The position numbers and the translations under genes were made by a program. From positions 1,674,001 to 1,738,000 of the forward strand of contig NZ_CP053837.1 in assembly GCF_013201705.1 (NCBI RefSeq): DNA of 64,000 bases, given 5' to 3'. This document shows, one piece after another, positions 44,960 to 54,879 of this stretch; positions within the stretch are counted from its first letter, which is position 1; the number at the start of each line of letters is the position of its first letter. The DNA comes from Aliarcobacter faecis (GTDB lineage Bacteria; Campylobacterota; Campylobacteria; Campylobacterales; Arcobacteraceae). Below the pieces are notes generated by a model. That model was not told where the DNA came from. It saw nothing but the letters and a program-made list of their open reading frames with translations, and ran no database searches.

Positions 44960-46458
44960 TAAGAGATTCTATTTTTAAACCAATAGTTTGTGGAGAGACT
45001 CTTCCACAAACTAATATTCACGCTGTCTCAACTTCAATGCCAACTTTACAAGATGTAATAGATTATGAAGAACAAACTCCTGAAATTTTAGAAAAAATAA
45101 CTGTTGCATACCCCAGATTTGTAATTCACCCTTATTTAAAAGAATTAGCCTCATATTTAAAAGAAAAATATAAAATTCCAGCTGAATATGAACTAATTTT
45201 ACTAAGTAGTCAAAAAGCTGTAAAAGTAGTAAGTGATAAATATTTTATACATAATGAATTTCCTTTTAATGAACCTTTTGGAGTTATAAAAGTATTAAAA
45301 GGTCGGCAATATCAAAAAGTTTTAAAATTTATCCAATATGTTGGATACAATCTTAGTTCAAGACTTGCTGAAGATTATTTATATAAAATTGGTGTTTTAG
45401 ATAAGCTTCATTGTGAAGAGTTAGAAGAGAGTTCAAAATCAGAAGATATTATCATATCAACTCTTGCAGATGCCTACAATGAAAAAAAAGAGAATATTTG
45501 CTTAACTCCATCTGGAATGAATGCAATTTATAGTGTTTTAAAAGCTCTTAAAAGCATTCAAGCAAGAAATGGTAAATCTATCTTAATCCAATTTGGATGG
45601 CTATATTTAGATACTACAAATATTGTAAACCACTATTTTGAAGAGAGCAAAGTTTTTTATGATGTTACGAATTTAGAAATTCTAGAGGAGTATTTAAAAA
45701 ACAATAGAAATAGAACTCTTGCAATTATTACAGAAGTTCCTACAAATCCTCTTGTAAAAACTGCAAATTTGGAGAAATTAAGAGAACTTTGTGATATTTA
45801 TAATATTGTTTTAGTAATAGACTCAACTTTTGCAACTCCATATAATCTAAACTTAAAACCTTATGCTGATATTTTTGTAGAATCTTTGACAAAATTTGCG
45901 TGTGGAAATGCTGATGTTTTAATGGGAGCTATTATTTTAAATAGTAATTTTAAAATATCTCATATAAAAAATGAGTTCTTTAATCATAGTGATAAACCAT
46001 ATATAAAAGATATGCAAAGAATAGCTTTAGAAATTGTAAATTACAAAACAAGAGTAAAAAAGATATCTCAAAATACAAAAAAGCTTATTGAATTTTTACC
46101 AACTTTACCATATATAAATAGGGTTTATTCCTGTTTAGACAAAGAGAATTTTGAGACTTATTCTAAACTCACTATTGATGAAAATTCACTTTGTGGAATA
46201 GTATCTATTTATATAGAAAAAGATTTTGAAAAAATTTATAATAATCTAAATTTTGCAAAAGGTCCTAGTCTAGGTACTGAATTTACTCTACTTATGCCTT
46301 ATACTTATCTTGCTCATTATGATTTAATAATAAGCAAAAAAGGTAGAGAATTTTTAGAAAAAATAGAACTCCCTATAAATCTTATAAGAGTTTCAGTAGG
46401 AACTGAAAATATAGAAGAGATAAAAAAAGAGTTTTTAAGAGTAAAGGATTTAATTTGA
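44956..46458 (+). CDS. Long STR2-like cystathionine gamma-synthase-family enzyme
   Basis: 500 aa, over 100 longer than the first PLP enzyme. The N-terminal ~170 residues begin FKPIVCGETLPQTNIHAVS followed by TSMPTLQDVIDYEEQ, which resembles the N-terminal part of fungal STR2-type cystathionine gamma-synthases. The C-terminal ~330 residues form the PLP domain (TPSGMNAIYSVLKAL; ITEVPTNPLV; VIDSTFATPYNL; Lys in VESLTKFACGNADVLMG). Stop overlaps the TTG of the downstream GNAT gene. Together with the first enzyme it probably runs the homoserine/cysteine-to-methionine trans-sulfuration. Confidence 0.8.
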   Translation: MIRDSIFKPIVCGETLPQTNIHAVSTSMPTLQDVIDYEEQTPEILEKITVAYPRFVIHPYLKELASYLKEKYKIPAEYELILLSSQKAVKVVSDKYFIHNEFPFNEPFGVIKVLKGRQYQKVLKFIQYVGYNLSSRLAEDYLYKIGVLDKLHCEELEESSKSEDIIISTLADAYNEKKENICLTPSGMNAIYSVLKALKSIQARNGKSILIQFGWLYLDTTNIVNHYFEESKVFYDVTNLEILEEYLKNNRNRTLAIITEVPTNPLVKTANLEKLRELCDIYNIVLVIDSTFATPYNLNLKPYADIFVESLTKFACGNADVLMGAIILNSNFKISHIKNEFFNHSDKPYIKDMQRIALEIVNYKTRVKKISQNTKKLIEFLPTLPYINRVYSCLDKENFETYSKLTIDENSLCGIVSIYIEKDFEKIYNNLNFAKGPSLGTEFTLLMPYTYLAHYDLIISKKGREFLEKIELPINLIRVSVGTENIEEIKKEFLRVKDLI

Positions 46459-47009
46459 TACAAAAAGCAAATAAAAACAATATAAATAATATTGCAAAAC
46501 TAATAATAAATGCAATAGATGATATAGCAAACACGCTAACTGGTGAAAAAGATGAAAAAAAGGTTATAAATACTTTAGAAAAGTATATAAAAATGGAGAT
46601 TTGCCGTCTTTCACACAACAATATTTACACATATACAAAAGATGAAAAAATAGTAGGAATTTTAATAGCTTACTCTTCAAATGATGTTGAAACTTTGGAT
46701 AAACCAATACTAGATGTTCTAAAAAACAAAGGAATTTTTAGAGATAGTTTTGAAAAAGAGTGTTTTTCAAATGAGTTCTATCTTGATACAATAAGTGTTG
46801 ATGAAAACTTTCAAAGGCAAGGAATTGCCAAAGAGTTTTTTACCTATTTCTTTGATTTAGCAAAACAAAAAGGATTTAAAAAAGCTTCACTTTTGGTTGA
46901 TTATAAAAAAGAGAAAGCTAGAAGTTTGTATGAAAAAATGGGCTTTTGTATAAATGATACATTAGAAGTATCTGGAACTAACTTTTATCATATGATAAAA
47001 GAAGTTTAA
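46455..47009 (+). CDS. GNAT acetyltransferase
   Basis: 184 aa. GNAT family: acetyl-CoA loop VDENFQRQGIAKEFF, beta4 LDTISVD, and C-terminal KARSLYEKMGFCI. TTG start at 46455 overlapping the upstream TGA, with AAAGGA ahead, so translationally coupled to the PLP enzyme. Substrate unknown; the coupling suggests an amino-acid-related small molecule. Confidence 0.82.
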   Translation: MIQKANKNNINNIAKLIINAIDDIANTLTGEKDEKKVINTLEKYIKMEICRLSHNNIYTYTKDEKIVGILIAYSSNDVETLDKPILDVLKNKGIFRDSFEKECFSNEFYLDTISVDENFQRQGIAKEFFTYFFDLAKQKGFKKASLLVDYKKEKARSLYEKMGFCINDTLEVSGTNFYHMIKEV

Positions 47010-47223
47010 TTTTTTGGAACTCAAATTAGAGCGAAACTTTGCTTTAGCAAATGTTGAGAAAGGTAGTTCTAAAGCACAAAAACATTAGCCTTAGAAAAGT
47101 GAAAATAACGACTATTTATAAATTTACAAACGAATTGTTGTTATTAACTCTTTAGATAGACCTAAAGTCGCAGTTCCAGAAAAGGCTAGTAACAAATTCT
47201 TAGTTCCAAAGAAACCAAAAACC
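47010..47223 (+). pseudogene. Possible gene remnant after the GNAT gene
   Basis: About 210 bases holding short plus-strand pieces that look coding but are broken by stops: LELKLERNFALANVEKGSSK before a stop, and later VAVPEKASNKFLVPKKPKT, in different frames. No family recognised. Could be a decayed gene or ordinary spacer. Confidence 0.25.
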
Positions 47224-48414
47224 TTAATACAAAAACCCAAAAAGCCAAAGTGGAATTTTTCCACTTGAACCAATCTCTATATCATCAGCAACTATAAAGC
47301 TATTTTCTATATCTTTGATTTGAGAAAAACTTTTATTTTTTCCACCTATTTCAAAAATAAATCTCTCATCTATTAAAAAATCTCCACTTGTTGGATATAA
47401 AACTTCATATTGCTCTTTTAATTGATTTGCAAAAAAAGTCTCTCTTATTGTTCCTATTTCATTTTGATTTGAGTAGGCAAAGTTTAAATTTGTATTTGCT
47501 AAATATAGTTTTTGAGGTTTTGTAAAGATATTATCACCTCTTGTTTTTGAATAAATAATATTAAACAAATTCCCACGACCTAAATAATAGATATATTGAT
47601 AAAGTGTATTTCTATTTATCTCTATTTTTTGTGCAAGTTTTGATAAATTTAACTCATAAGGTTTACTTTGACAAATCAAAGATACAAGTTGTTTTAATTT
47701 TATAATAAACTTTGGTTCAATATTGAAAATATGGCTTAAATCAAACTCTATTGTGGTATTTATAACTTCATTTAACCTTATATAAAAATTCTCTTTGGGT
47801 GTATCAAAATAAAAAGGATAGTACCCATACTCCAAATACTCTTTGAAATACTCAAAAGGTTTAAAGTTTGAACTCAAATCATAAGCTATTTGCATATGAT
47901 TTTCTACTAACTCATCAAGAGTATATTTGGGAAATTCTTTATTTAGTTTTAACTCTAGAAACTCTCTAAAACTCAAACCTTGGAATCTATATAAAATAGC
48001 TCGTCTACTTAAATCAGCTTTTGAATGTTCAAGTTTTAAAGCACTACTTCCACTAAAAATAACTTTTAAATCTAAATAATCATAAATTAGTTTCAACTCT
48101 TTTTCAAAATTATCAAGTTTATGTATCTCATCTATTACCAAAAGTTTTCCACTCTTTTGCGAAAATTCTTGTGCAAGTTCAAAAAGATTTTTACTGCTAA
48201 TTTCTATATATTCGGCATTTATATATAGTTTCTCATTCAATTTTAAAGAAGATTTTTTAAGATATTGAAGTAAAAATGTAGTTTTTCCGATACCTCTATC
48301 TCCTAAAATACCAATTAATTTTTCATCAAAATTTACTTTAGAGAAAAAATATCTTTCATACGGAACATCAAATTTTTGTAAAAGTTGATAAAAAAGTTGT
48401 TGAATATTCTCCAT
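47224..48414 (-). CDS. AAA ATPase with DUF4143-like C-terminus
   Basis: 396 aa. Walker A GDRGIGKTTFLL at ~37-48, Walker B KLLVIDEIHKLDN near 95, sensor segment VIFSGSSALKL, then LSRRAILYRFQGLSFREFLEL. The C-terminal part resembles DUF4143 (ATPases often termed ATPase-AAA/DUF4143). Members are common in accessory regions with no known role. It stands alone; repeated AATAAGCAA boxes lie upstream. Confidence 0.8.
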   Translation of the reverse strand: MENIQQLFYQLLQKFDVPYERYFFSKVNFDEKLIGILGDRGIGKTTFLLQYLKKSSLKLNEKLYINAEYIEISSKNLFELAQEFSQKSGKLLVIDEIHKLDNFEKELKLIYDYLDLKVIFSGSSALKLEHSKADLSRRAILYRFQGLSFREFLELKLNKEFPKYTLDELVENHMQIAYDLSSNFKPFEYFKEYLEYGYYPFYFDTPKENFYIRLNEVINTTIEFDLSHIFNIEPKFIIKLKQLVSLICQSKPYELNLSKLAQKIEINRNTLYQYIYYLGRGNLFNIIYSKTRGDNIFTKPQKLYLANTNLNFAYSNQNEIGTIRETFFANQLKEQYEVLYPTSGDFLIDERFIFEIGGKNKSFSQIKDIENSFIVADDIEIGSSGKIPLWLFGFLY

Positions 48415-48436
48415 ACTTATACCTTTTGTTTATTCT

Positions 48437-48510
48437 AATAAGCAATTTTAACATATTTTGCTTATTTAAACAAGCAATTTTATTATTTTTTTGCTGCTTA
48501 GAATAAGCAA
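48437..48510. promoter_or_regulatory. AATAAGCAA repeat boxes before the ATPase gene
   Basis: AATAAGCAA at 48437-48445, its inverse TTGCTTATT at 48458-48466, a variant ACAAGCAA near 48470-48477, and AATAAGCAA at 48502-48510 preceded by TTGCTGCTTA. Likely operator or repeat cluster in the ATPase promoter region. Confidence 0.5.
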
Positions 48511-48522
48511 ATAGTTTAAATC

Positions 48523-49986
48523 TTATAGCTTTATAGAACTTAAAAGTAATAAAAGTGCCAAAATAAACATAAAAATAGGAGCAACTATCTCTAAAATATT
48601 TACAATATTTTTTGATTTTGAAGATAATTTATGTAAACTTACTCCTAAAAATGATGAAGCAAAAATAACTATTGCCATACCTAAGCTTATACTAATACTA
48701 GCCATTATTACTGCAAAATAAGTTTTTAGTAAAAAAGCATAAACAAAAAGTAAAACAGTCCCTGGACATGGAACTATTCCAGCAGTTAAAACAAAAATCA
48801 AATCTTGTTTTTTACTTCTTTTTTTAACTACAATAGGTTTATTTTGAGATGTTTTTACAAAACTTATATTTTGATTTTGTGGTTTTAAATCAAACTTTGT
48901 AGTTTTTAACTCTACACTACAAGAGACACAAGAACAATTTTTTTTCTTTATTTTTCTATATAAAATATATAAAGCTAAAAACATAATTATTATTGCACTA
49001 GTAGCTGTAATATATGAAACACTATTTTCTAAAAAATTATTTAACACACTTTGAAGAATAAAAACTGAAAAAATAACTATAAACAAAGCACCTATTATAT
49101 GTACAAAAGCACTTAATAGTGAGATTATAAAAGCTTCAAAATAAGTACTTTTTTGAGATGAAAAGTACGAAAATGCCAAAGCTTTTCCATGACCAGGTCC
49201 TAAAGCATGAATTACTCCATATAAAAAAGATGCCATAAGTAAAAATATTAAAGCAAATTTATCACCATTTTCAATATCTACCAAAGATTTTTTAATATTT
49301 TCTATAAATTTATCTAACAAACCTTTTGGCTTTTCATCTACCTTTACAATTGTTGGCTCAATATTCTCTTTTTTCTCTTGCTTTAATTCATCACTTAAAT
49401 TCTCTTTTTTAATCTCTTGTTTTTGAGATAAATTTATATCATCAAAAGTATATGAAACTTCATTTATTTTTATTGATTTCTTAAATTTATATAGAGTATC
49501 AAAAGTCTGATTTTTAGCTTCAAATATTGTAAAGAAATAGCCATCTTTGTCAAAAACAGCAATTCTTAAACTACTTTTATCATAAATTCTTTGATTTAAA
49601 GATATATTGTACTCAAACCCTAGAATACCTTTTTTAAAACTCATTTTGTAATCTTTAACTACAAAATTCAATTTTTTCTCTTTTGTATCGTTGTCATAAT
49701 AGATTTTTGTTATAAAATCTTTAGAAGCTAAATAATCAATTAAAGAATCTTCTATTAACTTTAACTCTTTACTATCAAAAGTTTTATCTAAATTCAAATC
49801 ATATATTTGTAGAAGCTCATCTGTAAACTCTTTTTCAAATTTCCACTTTATATTTATAGTTTCAATATTCTCATTATTGGCTTTTATATCTGTATAAATA
49901 TATGTTTTTGGAGTATAAACTGAACATAAAGCGCATCCAAATAGGAAGCTCTTTAAAAAAAGAAAAATTATAAAATATCTAATCAT
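48523..49986 (-). CDS. NicO-type nickel/cobalt permease with N-terminal DUF1007
   Basis: 487 aa. Signal peptide; a DUF1007-like extracytoplasmic domain to ~210 (KWKFEKEFTDELLQIYDLN); then the NicO permease with six or more membrane segments and motifs HALGPGHGKALAFSYF, SAFVHIIGALFIV, and VPCPGTVLLFVYA. CSCVSC between segments may bind metal. These transporters move Ni2+ or Co2+, in or out. The ATG overlaps the znuA-type stop by 4 bases, so it is in a metal operon; Zn or Mn transport is also possible. Confidence 0.85.
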   Translation of the reverse strand: MIRYFIIFLFLKSFLFGCALCSVYTPKTYIYTDIKANNENIETINIKWKFEKEFTDELLQIYDLNLDKTFDSKELKLIEDSLIDYLASKDFITKIYYDNDTKEKKLNFVVKDYKMSFKKGILGFEYNISLNQRIYDKSSLRIAVFDKDGYFFTIFEAKNQTFDTLYKFKKSIKINEVSYTFDDINLSQKQEIKKENLSDELKQEKKENIEPTIVKVDEKPKGLLDKFIENIKKSLVDIENGDKFALIFLLMASFLYGVIHALGPGHGKALAFSYFSSQKSTYFEAFIISLLSAFVHIIGALFIVIFSVFILQSVLNNFLENSVSYITATSAIIIMFLALYILYRKIKKKNCSCVSCSVELKTTKFDLKPQNQNISFVKTSQNKPIVVKKRSKKQDLIFVLTAGIVPCPGTVLLFVYAFLLKTYFAVIMASISISLGMAIVIFASSFLGVSLHKLSSKSKNIVNILEIVAPIFMFILALLLLLSSIKL

Positions 49987-50879
49987 TTGTAACTTTTTGC
50001 TATTTCCTCTGCTGTTTTTATCAATTCATTTTCAAAATCTTCACTTAAAGGATCTATTATTACAATATTTGCATTAAGATTTTTTGAGATTGTTTTTGCT
50101 GTTGTTTGTGAAAATTGCTGACTTACAAAAAGTACCTTAATATCATGTTTTTTTGCTTCATCTATTAGATTTACTAACTCATTTGGTTTTGGCTCTTTCC
50201 CTTGCATCTCAATAGCAATTTGCTCTAAATCATATCGTTTAGCAAAATATCCCCATGATGGATGAAATACCATAAAAGCTCTATTTTTATAAGGTGCTAA
50301 AATATTTTGTAATTTTAAATCAAGTTTTGTAAGTTCATCTAAAAACTCTTCATAATTTGCTTTATAAAAATTACTATTTACTTCATCTATTTTAATAATT
50401 GCTTCATAAATATTTTTTGCTTGAATTTTTACTAAATTTGGCTCTAACCAAATATGTGGGTCAAGTGCATCTTCATCACCATGAGAATGATTGTGGTGTG
50501 AATGGTCATGGTGTTCGTGGTCGTGTTCACCTTCATCATGATGTTCATGAGCTAACATCTCTATTTTTTCAATTCCTAAAGTTGTATCTACAAAAATTGT
50601 ATTTTTTGCATTTTGCTTAAATTTTTCAATCCAAGCTTTTTCACTAGGATCTCCTATTGTAAAATAAGCCTTTGAATTAAATAGTGCTTTCATAGCAGAT
50701 GGTTTTGGTTCAAAATTATGTGGAGAGCTTCCTGGAGGCACCATTACATTGATATCAAATTTATCTTTTACAATTTTTTGTACAAAATATTTTTGTGGTA
50801 AAATTGTAACTGTAAGTTCTGGTTTTGAAGCAAATAAATTTAACATCAAAAATGTAACTATTAATAATATTTTTTTCAT
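49983..50879 (-). CDS. znuA: ZnuA-type metal-binding protein with histidine-rich loop
   Basis: 298 aa. Periplasmic component of Zn/Mn ABC transporters (cluster 9). Signal peptide, VTILPQKYFVQKI, metal-ligand His in PPGSSPHNFEPKPS, and HPSWGYFAKRYDL. A His/Asp/Glu-rich loop at ~110-138 favours zinc. The ATPase and permease genes (znuB, znuC) are not adjacent; instead a NicO permease follows. Two matching palindromes lie upstream, facing a Fur-family gene, so zinc-responsive control is likely. Confidence 0.9.
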   Translation of the reverse strand: MKKILLIVTFLMLNLFASKPELTVTILPQKYFVQKIVKDKFDINVMVPPGSSPHNFEPKPSAMKALFNSKAYFTIGDPSEKAWIEKFKQNAKNTIFVDTTLGIEKIEMLAHEHHDEGEHDHEHHDHSHHNHSHGDEDALDPHIWLEPNLVKIQAKNIYEAIIKIDEVNSNFYKANYEEFLDELTKLDLKLQNILAPYKNRAFMVFHPSWGYFAKRYDLEQIAIEMQGKEPKPNELVNLIDEAKKHDIKVLFVSQQFSQTTAKTISKNLNANIVIIDPLSEDFENELIKTAEEIAKSYK

Positions 50880-50893
50880 ATATTTTCCTTATA

Positions 50894-50959
50894 TGCAACT
50901 AAGTTGCAAAAATTTTTAAGAATTTTAATCATATTAAGCTTTAATGCAACTTAGTAGCA
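50894..50959. promoter_or_regulatory. Two palindromic operators between znuA and the Fur-family gene
   Basis: TGCAACTAAGTTGCA (50894-50908, perfect palindrome) and TGCAACTTAGTAGCA (50945-50959, near palindrome), centres 51 bases apart. One sits near each gene's start. Best candidates for Zur-type binding sites. Confidence 0.75.
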
Positions 50960-50990
50960 TTTTTAATAGTTATTTAGATAAACTATTTTC

Positions 50991-51365
50991 ATGGATAATT
51001 TAAAACAAACAAATAATTTCTCAAATATAAAACTAACTGTTGCTAGAAAATCTATCTTAGATATTTTAGTAAATTCAAAAAAACCCCTATGTTATGAGGA
51101 TATAAAAGATAAAATATCTATGGACAAAGCAACTTTTTATAGAAACATAGCAATCTTTGAAGAGGAAAATATTGTAAACTCCTTTGAATCAAATGATAAA
51201 AAAAGATATTTTGAGATAAAAGATAAGGAACATATACATTTTATTTGCTCAAACTGTTCAGCAATTGAATGTATCTATGAAAATCCAAATTTTTCCCTAA
51301 ATGATTATAAAATAGACAATATAATTCTAAAAGGAAAATGTAAGGAGTGTAATAAAAATGAATAA
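50991..51365 (+). CDS. Fur-family metalloregulator, probably Zur
   Basis: 124 aa. Fur fold: N-terminal winged helix (LTVARKSILDILVNSKKPLCYED; KATFYRNI), then dimerisation domain with metal sites HIHFICSNCSAIECI, and a structural CKECNK pair at the end. The divergent znuA neighbour and shared palindromes suggest a zinc regulator. The stop overlaps nhaA by 8 bases, so it is co-transcribed with the antiporter. Confidence 0.87.
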   Translation: MDNLKQTNNFSNIKLTVARKSILDILVNSKKPLCYEDIKDKISMDKATFYRNIAIFEEENIVNSFESNDKKRYFEIKDKEHIHFICSNCSAIECIYENPNFSLNDYKIDNIILKGKCKECNKNE

Positions 51366-52578
51366 TTCCTTTTTTACTAAAAGACATTTTGCACAAATTA
51401 TAAAATTAAAACAACGATATAACTTTATTAAAAACTTTATCTCTATTGAAACTTTAAGTGGATTTATCCTCTTTGCTGTTACAGTTTTTGCTGTAATTAT
51501 AGCAAACTCTAGCTATTCTGATTTCTATTTTGATATTTTAAAAAGCCCTATTTCTATAGGTTTTGGAGAAAATAGTTTCTCAATGAGTACTCTTCACTGG
51601 ATAAATGATGTTTTGATGGCTATATTTTTCTTAGTTGTTGGGCTTGAAATAAAAAGAGATATGTTAATTGGAGAGCTTTCAAGTGTAAAAAAAGCCTCTT
51701 TTCCAATAATCGCAGCAATTGGAGGAATGATAATTCCAGCTTTAATTTACCTATTTTTAAATAAAGAGTACCCAATAGGCTTTGGAATTCCAATGGCAAC
51801 AGATATCGCTTTTGCACTAGGTATTTTATTACTTTTAGGAAATCGTGTAAGTATGTCAATAAAGCTCTTTTTAGTAACTTTAGCTGTTGTTGATGATTTG
51901 GGTGCAATTGTTGTTGTTGCAGTATTTTATACAAGTGAGATAAATTATCTATTTTTTATTCATGCTTTTGTTGTTTATTCACTTTTATTACTTTTAAACT
52001 ATTTTAATGTTAAAAAACTTCTTCCTTATTTAGTTTTAGGACTGTTTTTATGGATTTTTGTTCATAAAATAGGAATTCACTCAACAATTGCAGGAGTTTT
52101 ATTAGCTTTTACAATTCCACTTAAAGATAAAAAGATAAAAGATATAAAAGTAGAAGAAAACAGTTCACCTTTAGAAAAACTAGAACATGCTCTACACAAC
52201 TTTAGTGCTTTTTTGATTATGCCACTTTTTGCACTTGCAAATGCTGGAGTTATCATAGATTTTTCAAGTGTTATAGAGCATAAAATGATAGTTTTAGGAG
52301 TTGCCTTAGGACTTTTAATAGGAAAACCTATTGGTATTTTTCTATTTACATATATTGCTACAAAACTAAAAATTGCAGCAAAACCAGCAAATGTAACTTG
52401 GAGTGAAATAGTTGCAGTTGGTTTCTTAGGTGGAATTGGATTTACGATGTCAATATTTATCTCTAATCTAGCATTTAGTGATGAAAGAATAGTTAGTGCA
52501 GTTAAAATTGGAATTTTTGCTAGTTCTATTAGTGCTGCTATTATTGGTATAACTCTTTTAATTTTAAAGAGAAAATAA
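51358..52578 (+). CDS. nhaA: Na+/H+ antiporter NhaA
   Basis: 406 aa, full length. 11-12 membrane segments; catalytic Asp pair in LAVVDDLGAIVVV; MPLFALANAGV near 300; IGKPIGIF; GFLGGIGFTMSIF near the end. Exports Na+ in exchange for H+ and sets alkaline tolerance. Begins inside the end of the Fur-family gene. Confidence 0.96.
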   Translation: MNNSFFTKRHFAQIIKLKQRYNFIKNFISIETLSGFILFAVTVFAVIIANSSYSDFYFDILKSPISIGFGENSFSMSTLHWINDVLMAIFFLVVGLEIKRDMLIGELSSVKKASFPIIAAIGGMIIPALIYLFLNKEYPIGFGIPMATDIAFALGILLLLGNRVSMSIKLFLVTLAVVDDLGAIVVVAVFYTSEINYLFFIHAFVVYSLLLLLNYFNVKKLLPYLVLGLFLWIFVHKIGIHSTIAGVLLAFTIPLKDKKIKDIKVEENSSPLEKLEHALHNFSAFLIMPLFALANAGVIIDFSSVIEHKMIVLGVALGLLIGKPIGIFLFTYIATKLKIAAKPANVTWSEIVAVGFLGGIGFTMSIFISNLAFSDERIVSAVKIGIFASSISAAIIGITLLILKRK

Positions 52579-52587
52579 TTTCTCTTT
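52566..52587. terminator. Hairpin at the end of nhaA
   Basis: AAAGAGAAA / TTTCTCTTT with a 4-base loop, covering the nhaA stop. Lies between nhaA and the convergent TonB-dependent receptor. Confidence 0.65.
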
Positions 52588-52595
52588 AAACTATT

Positions 52596-54773
52596 TTAAA
52601 ACTCCATTTTCATAGAAAATGCAATATTTCTTGGTATTCCTAACTCATAAGAAGCAACCCAATAATCTTTATCTGTAAGATTTGCTACATTTAGATTAAA
52701 AGTTGTAGGGTATTTATCTATTTTTGTTTTATATCTTACTCCTGCATCATAAATTGTATAACTATCAATTTTCTGTAAATTTGTACTATCTTTATACATA
52801 CTTCCAGAATGATATGCTCCACCAGTTAAAGTTAAACCTTGAATCATTGGAATATTATACTCTGCATAAAGTTTTAATAATAAATCAGAAACTCCTGTTG
52901 GTCGCTTTCCTTTTAAAGCTGGATTGTCTGTTTTATCAACTTCTATGTCCATCCAAGTTCCACCAGTCATAACAGTTAAATCATCAGTTATTTTTCCAGT
53001 TGCTACTAACTCTAATCCTTGATGAATTTGTAAACCATCTTGATTTATTGTTATTTTACCATTAGATGTTCTTTCTTCATAAGAGTTAGCTTTTTCTATT
53101 CTAAATAAAGCCGAACTTAAAAGTAAACTCTCAGAAACTGCATATTTAGCTCCTACTTCATATTGTTTACTTATATATGGGTCAAGAATTTTACCTGGGT
53201 CATTATATTCAATTGGATCATTAGGAACAATATCTCCTTTAGATAAGCCTTCCATATAAGTAACATAAGTTGTTAAATCTTCGAAAGGTTTAAAAATTAA
53301 TGAAACTGTTGGAGTAAATTCTGATTTGTCATAACCTTCTCCATCTTTACTTCCATCACTATTATAATTTTTAGTTTCAACTGTTGTATAGTTATAACCA
53401 ACTAAAGCACTCCAATTTTCAGTGAAAGTTATATCGTCACCAAGAATTATATTTGAATTTGTAGATTTACTTGATTTATATTTTTTCCCATAATCCCAAC
53501 TTTGACTTAAGACTGTTGGTTTAGCCCAATTCATCATATCATTTGGATTTTTATATGCTGGAGAATTACCTGCACTCTTAGAATTATTTTCATATCTTTT
53601 TACATCCAAAATATCTCCTGAAGCTCCAAAAGTTAGTTTATGTTTAATACCTTTTGTATCAAACTCACTATCTAAATAAGCATATGCACCTTATGCAATA
53701 TTCCAAGATGGTGTACTTTTTGAAACCCAACCATTTACCCAACCTGAATCAGCAAAATATGCAGGATACATATTTATTGATTCTTGTCTATCTTCTTTAT
53801 ACATATAAGCACTTCTAAATGTAAAAATATCATTTATATTCCAAGTTGCATTTAATCCAAATCTATCTGTTTTTGTTTCAAGATATGTCCAATCTGTAGT
53901 ATATGTTTTATCATTTTTTAAAGGTTTTATCCAATAATTTAATGCTCCATAATTACTATCCTTATAAGCATAAAATCTAGAATCAATACCATCAATTCTA
54001 TAATAAGTATGTGCTGCTTCTAATTGAAGTTGAAAATCATCTGTTACATTCCAATCTAATGCCCCACTTATTAAACTTCTTTCTACATTTTGATTCTGTT
54101 TTCCCGTCTCTCCATTTTGATATGACGCATTTAATCTATATGCAAATTTTCCCTTTTCATCTATTTTATCACCTAAATCAATATGCCCAAACCATTGTTG
54201 ATTTCCATAATTTCCTAAAGTTAGGTTTATAAGTCTTTGATAAGTTGGTCTTTTAAGTACATAATTTGTTGTTCCACCTATCCCTTCACTTCCTGAAACT
54301 CCATACATAAATCCTGTAAGCCCATTTATTATCTCAACTCTTTCAAGTTCTTCCATAGCAATACCAGTTGAAGTAGAAGAAAGCCTTAATCCATCCATAA
54401 TTCCTACTTGACTATGAAAGCCTCTAAATGCAGCATAAGGTGTTCCATAGACTGAAGTTGGGGCAGAGTTTTGAATAATTGGATTCATTTTATAAACTTG
54501 ATCCATATCACCTGATATAGAATTCTCAATAAGTTCTTGAGGCATAACTGTCATAGAGTATGGAGTATCTTGTAGTGATTTTTCTCCCCAAGGTCCAACT
54601 TGTTTAAGCTCTTTTACAACATAACCATTTTCACTACTTCCACTTTTAGAGTTTTCATTCTCCGAAACTTCTATTGTATCAAGAAGTATTGTCTCTTTTG
54701 CCACTACTTGTGTAGTTAAAATCATTGATAAGCAAAGAGATAATGGTATTATCTTTTTTCTAAAAATTCTCAT
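52596..54773 (-). pseudogene. TonB-dependent siderophore receptor broken by one in-frame stop
   Basis: One frame of 726 codons from ATG 54773 to stop at 52596, interrupted only by TAA at 53691-53693. Upstream part: signal peptide (1-25), plug domain (SLQDTPYSMTVMPQELI; AFRGFHSQVGIMDGLRL), early barrel. Downstream part: barrel strands ending in the C-terminal Phe (IAFSMKMEF). The stop reads TAA where CAA would keep the frame (WNIA, stop, GAYAYLDSEFD), a single C-to-T change. No frame shift. Fits loss of the receptor, though readthrough, a sequencing error or a recent mutation are possible. Lies at the end of the iron gene run, 106 bases after the di-heme peroxidase. Confidence 0.88.
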
Positions 54774-54794
54774 TTCCTTACTTTATTTTTATTG

Positions 54795-54812
54795 TAATAA
54801 TCACTATTATTA
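54795..54812. promoter_or_regulatory. Fur-like inverted repeat before the TonB-dependent receptor
   Basis: TAATAAT-CACT-ATTATTA, 22 bases before the receptor ATG. Similar in form to Fur operators in AT-rich genomes; weaker than the site at 60645. Confidence 0.45.
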
Positions 54813-54879
54813 TACAAAGAAATAATGTCTTAAAAATGTCCTAATTAGATTTTTTAAAAATATTGAGAAAAAGAGAGTA

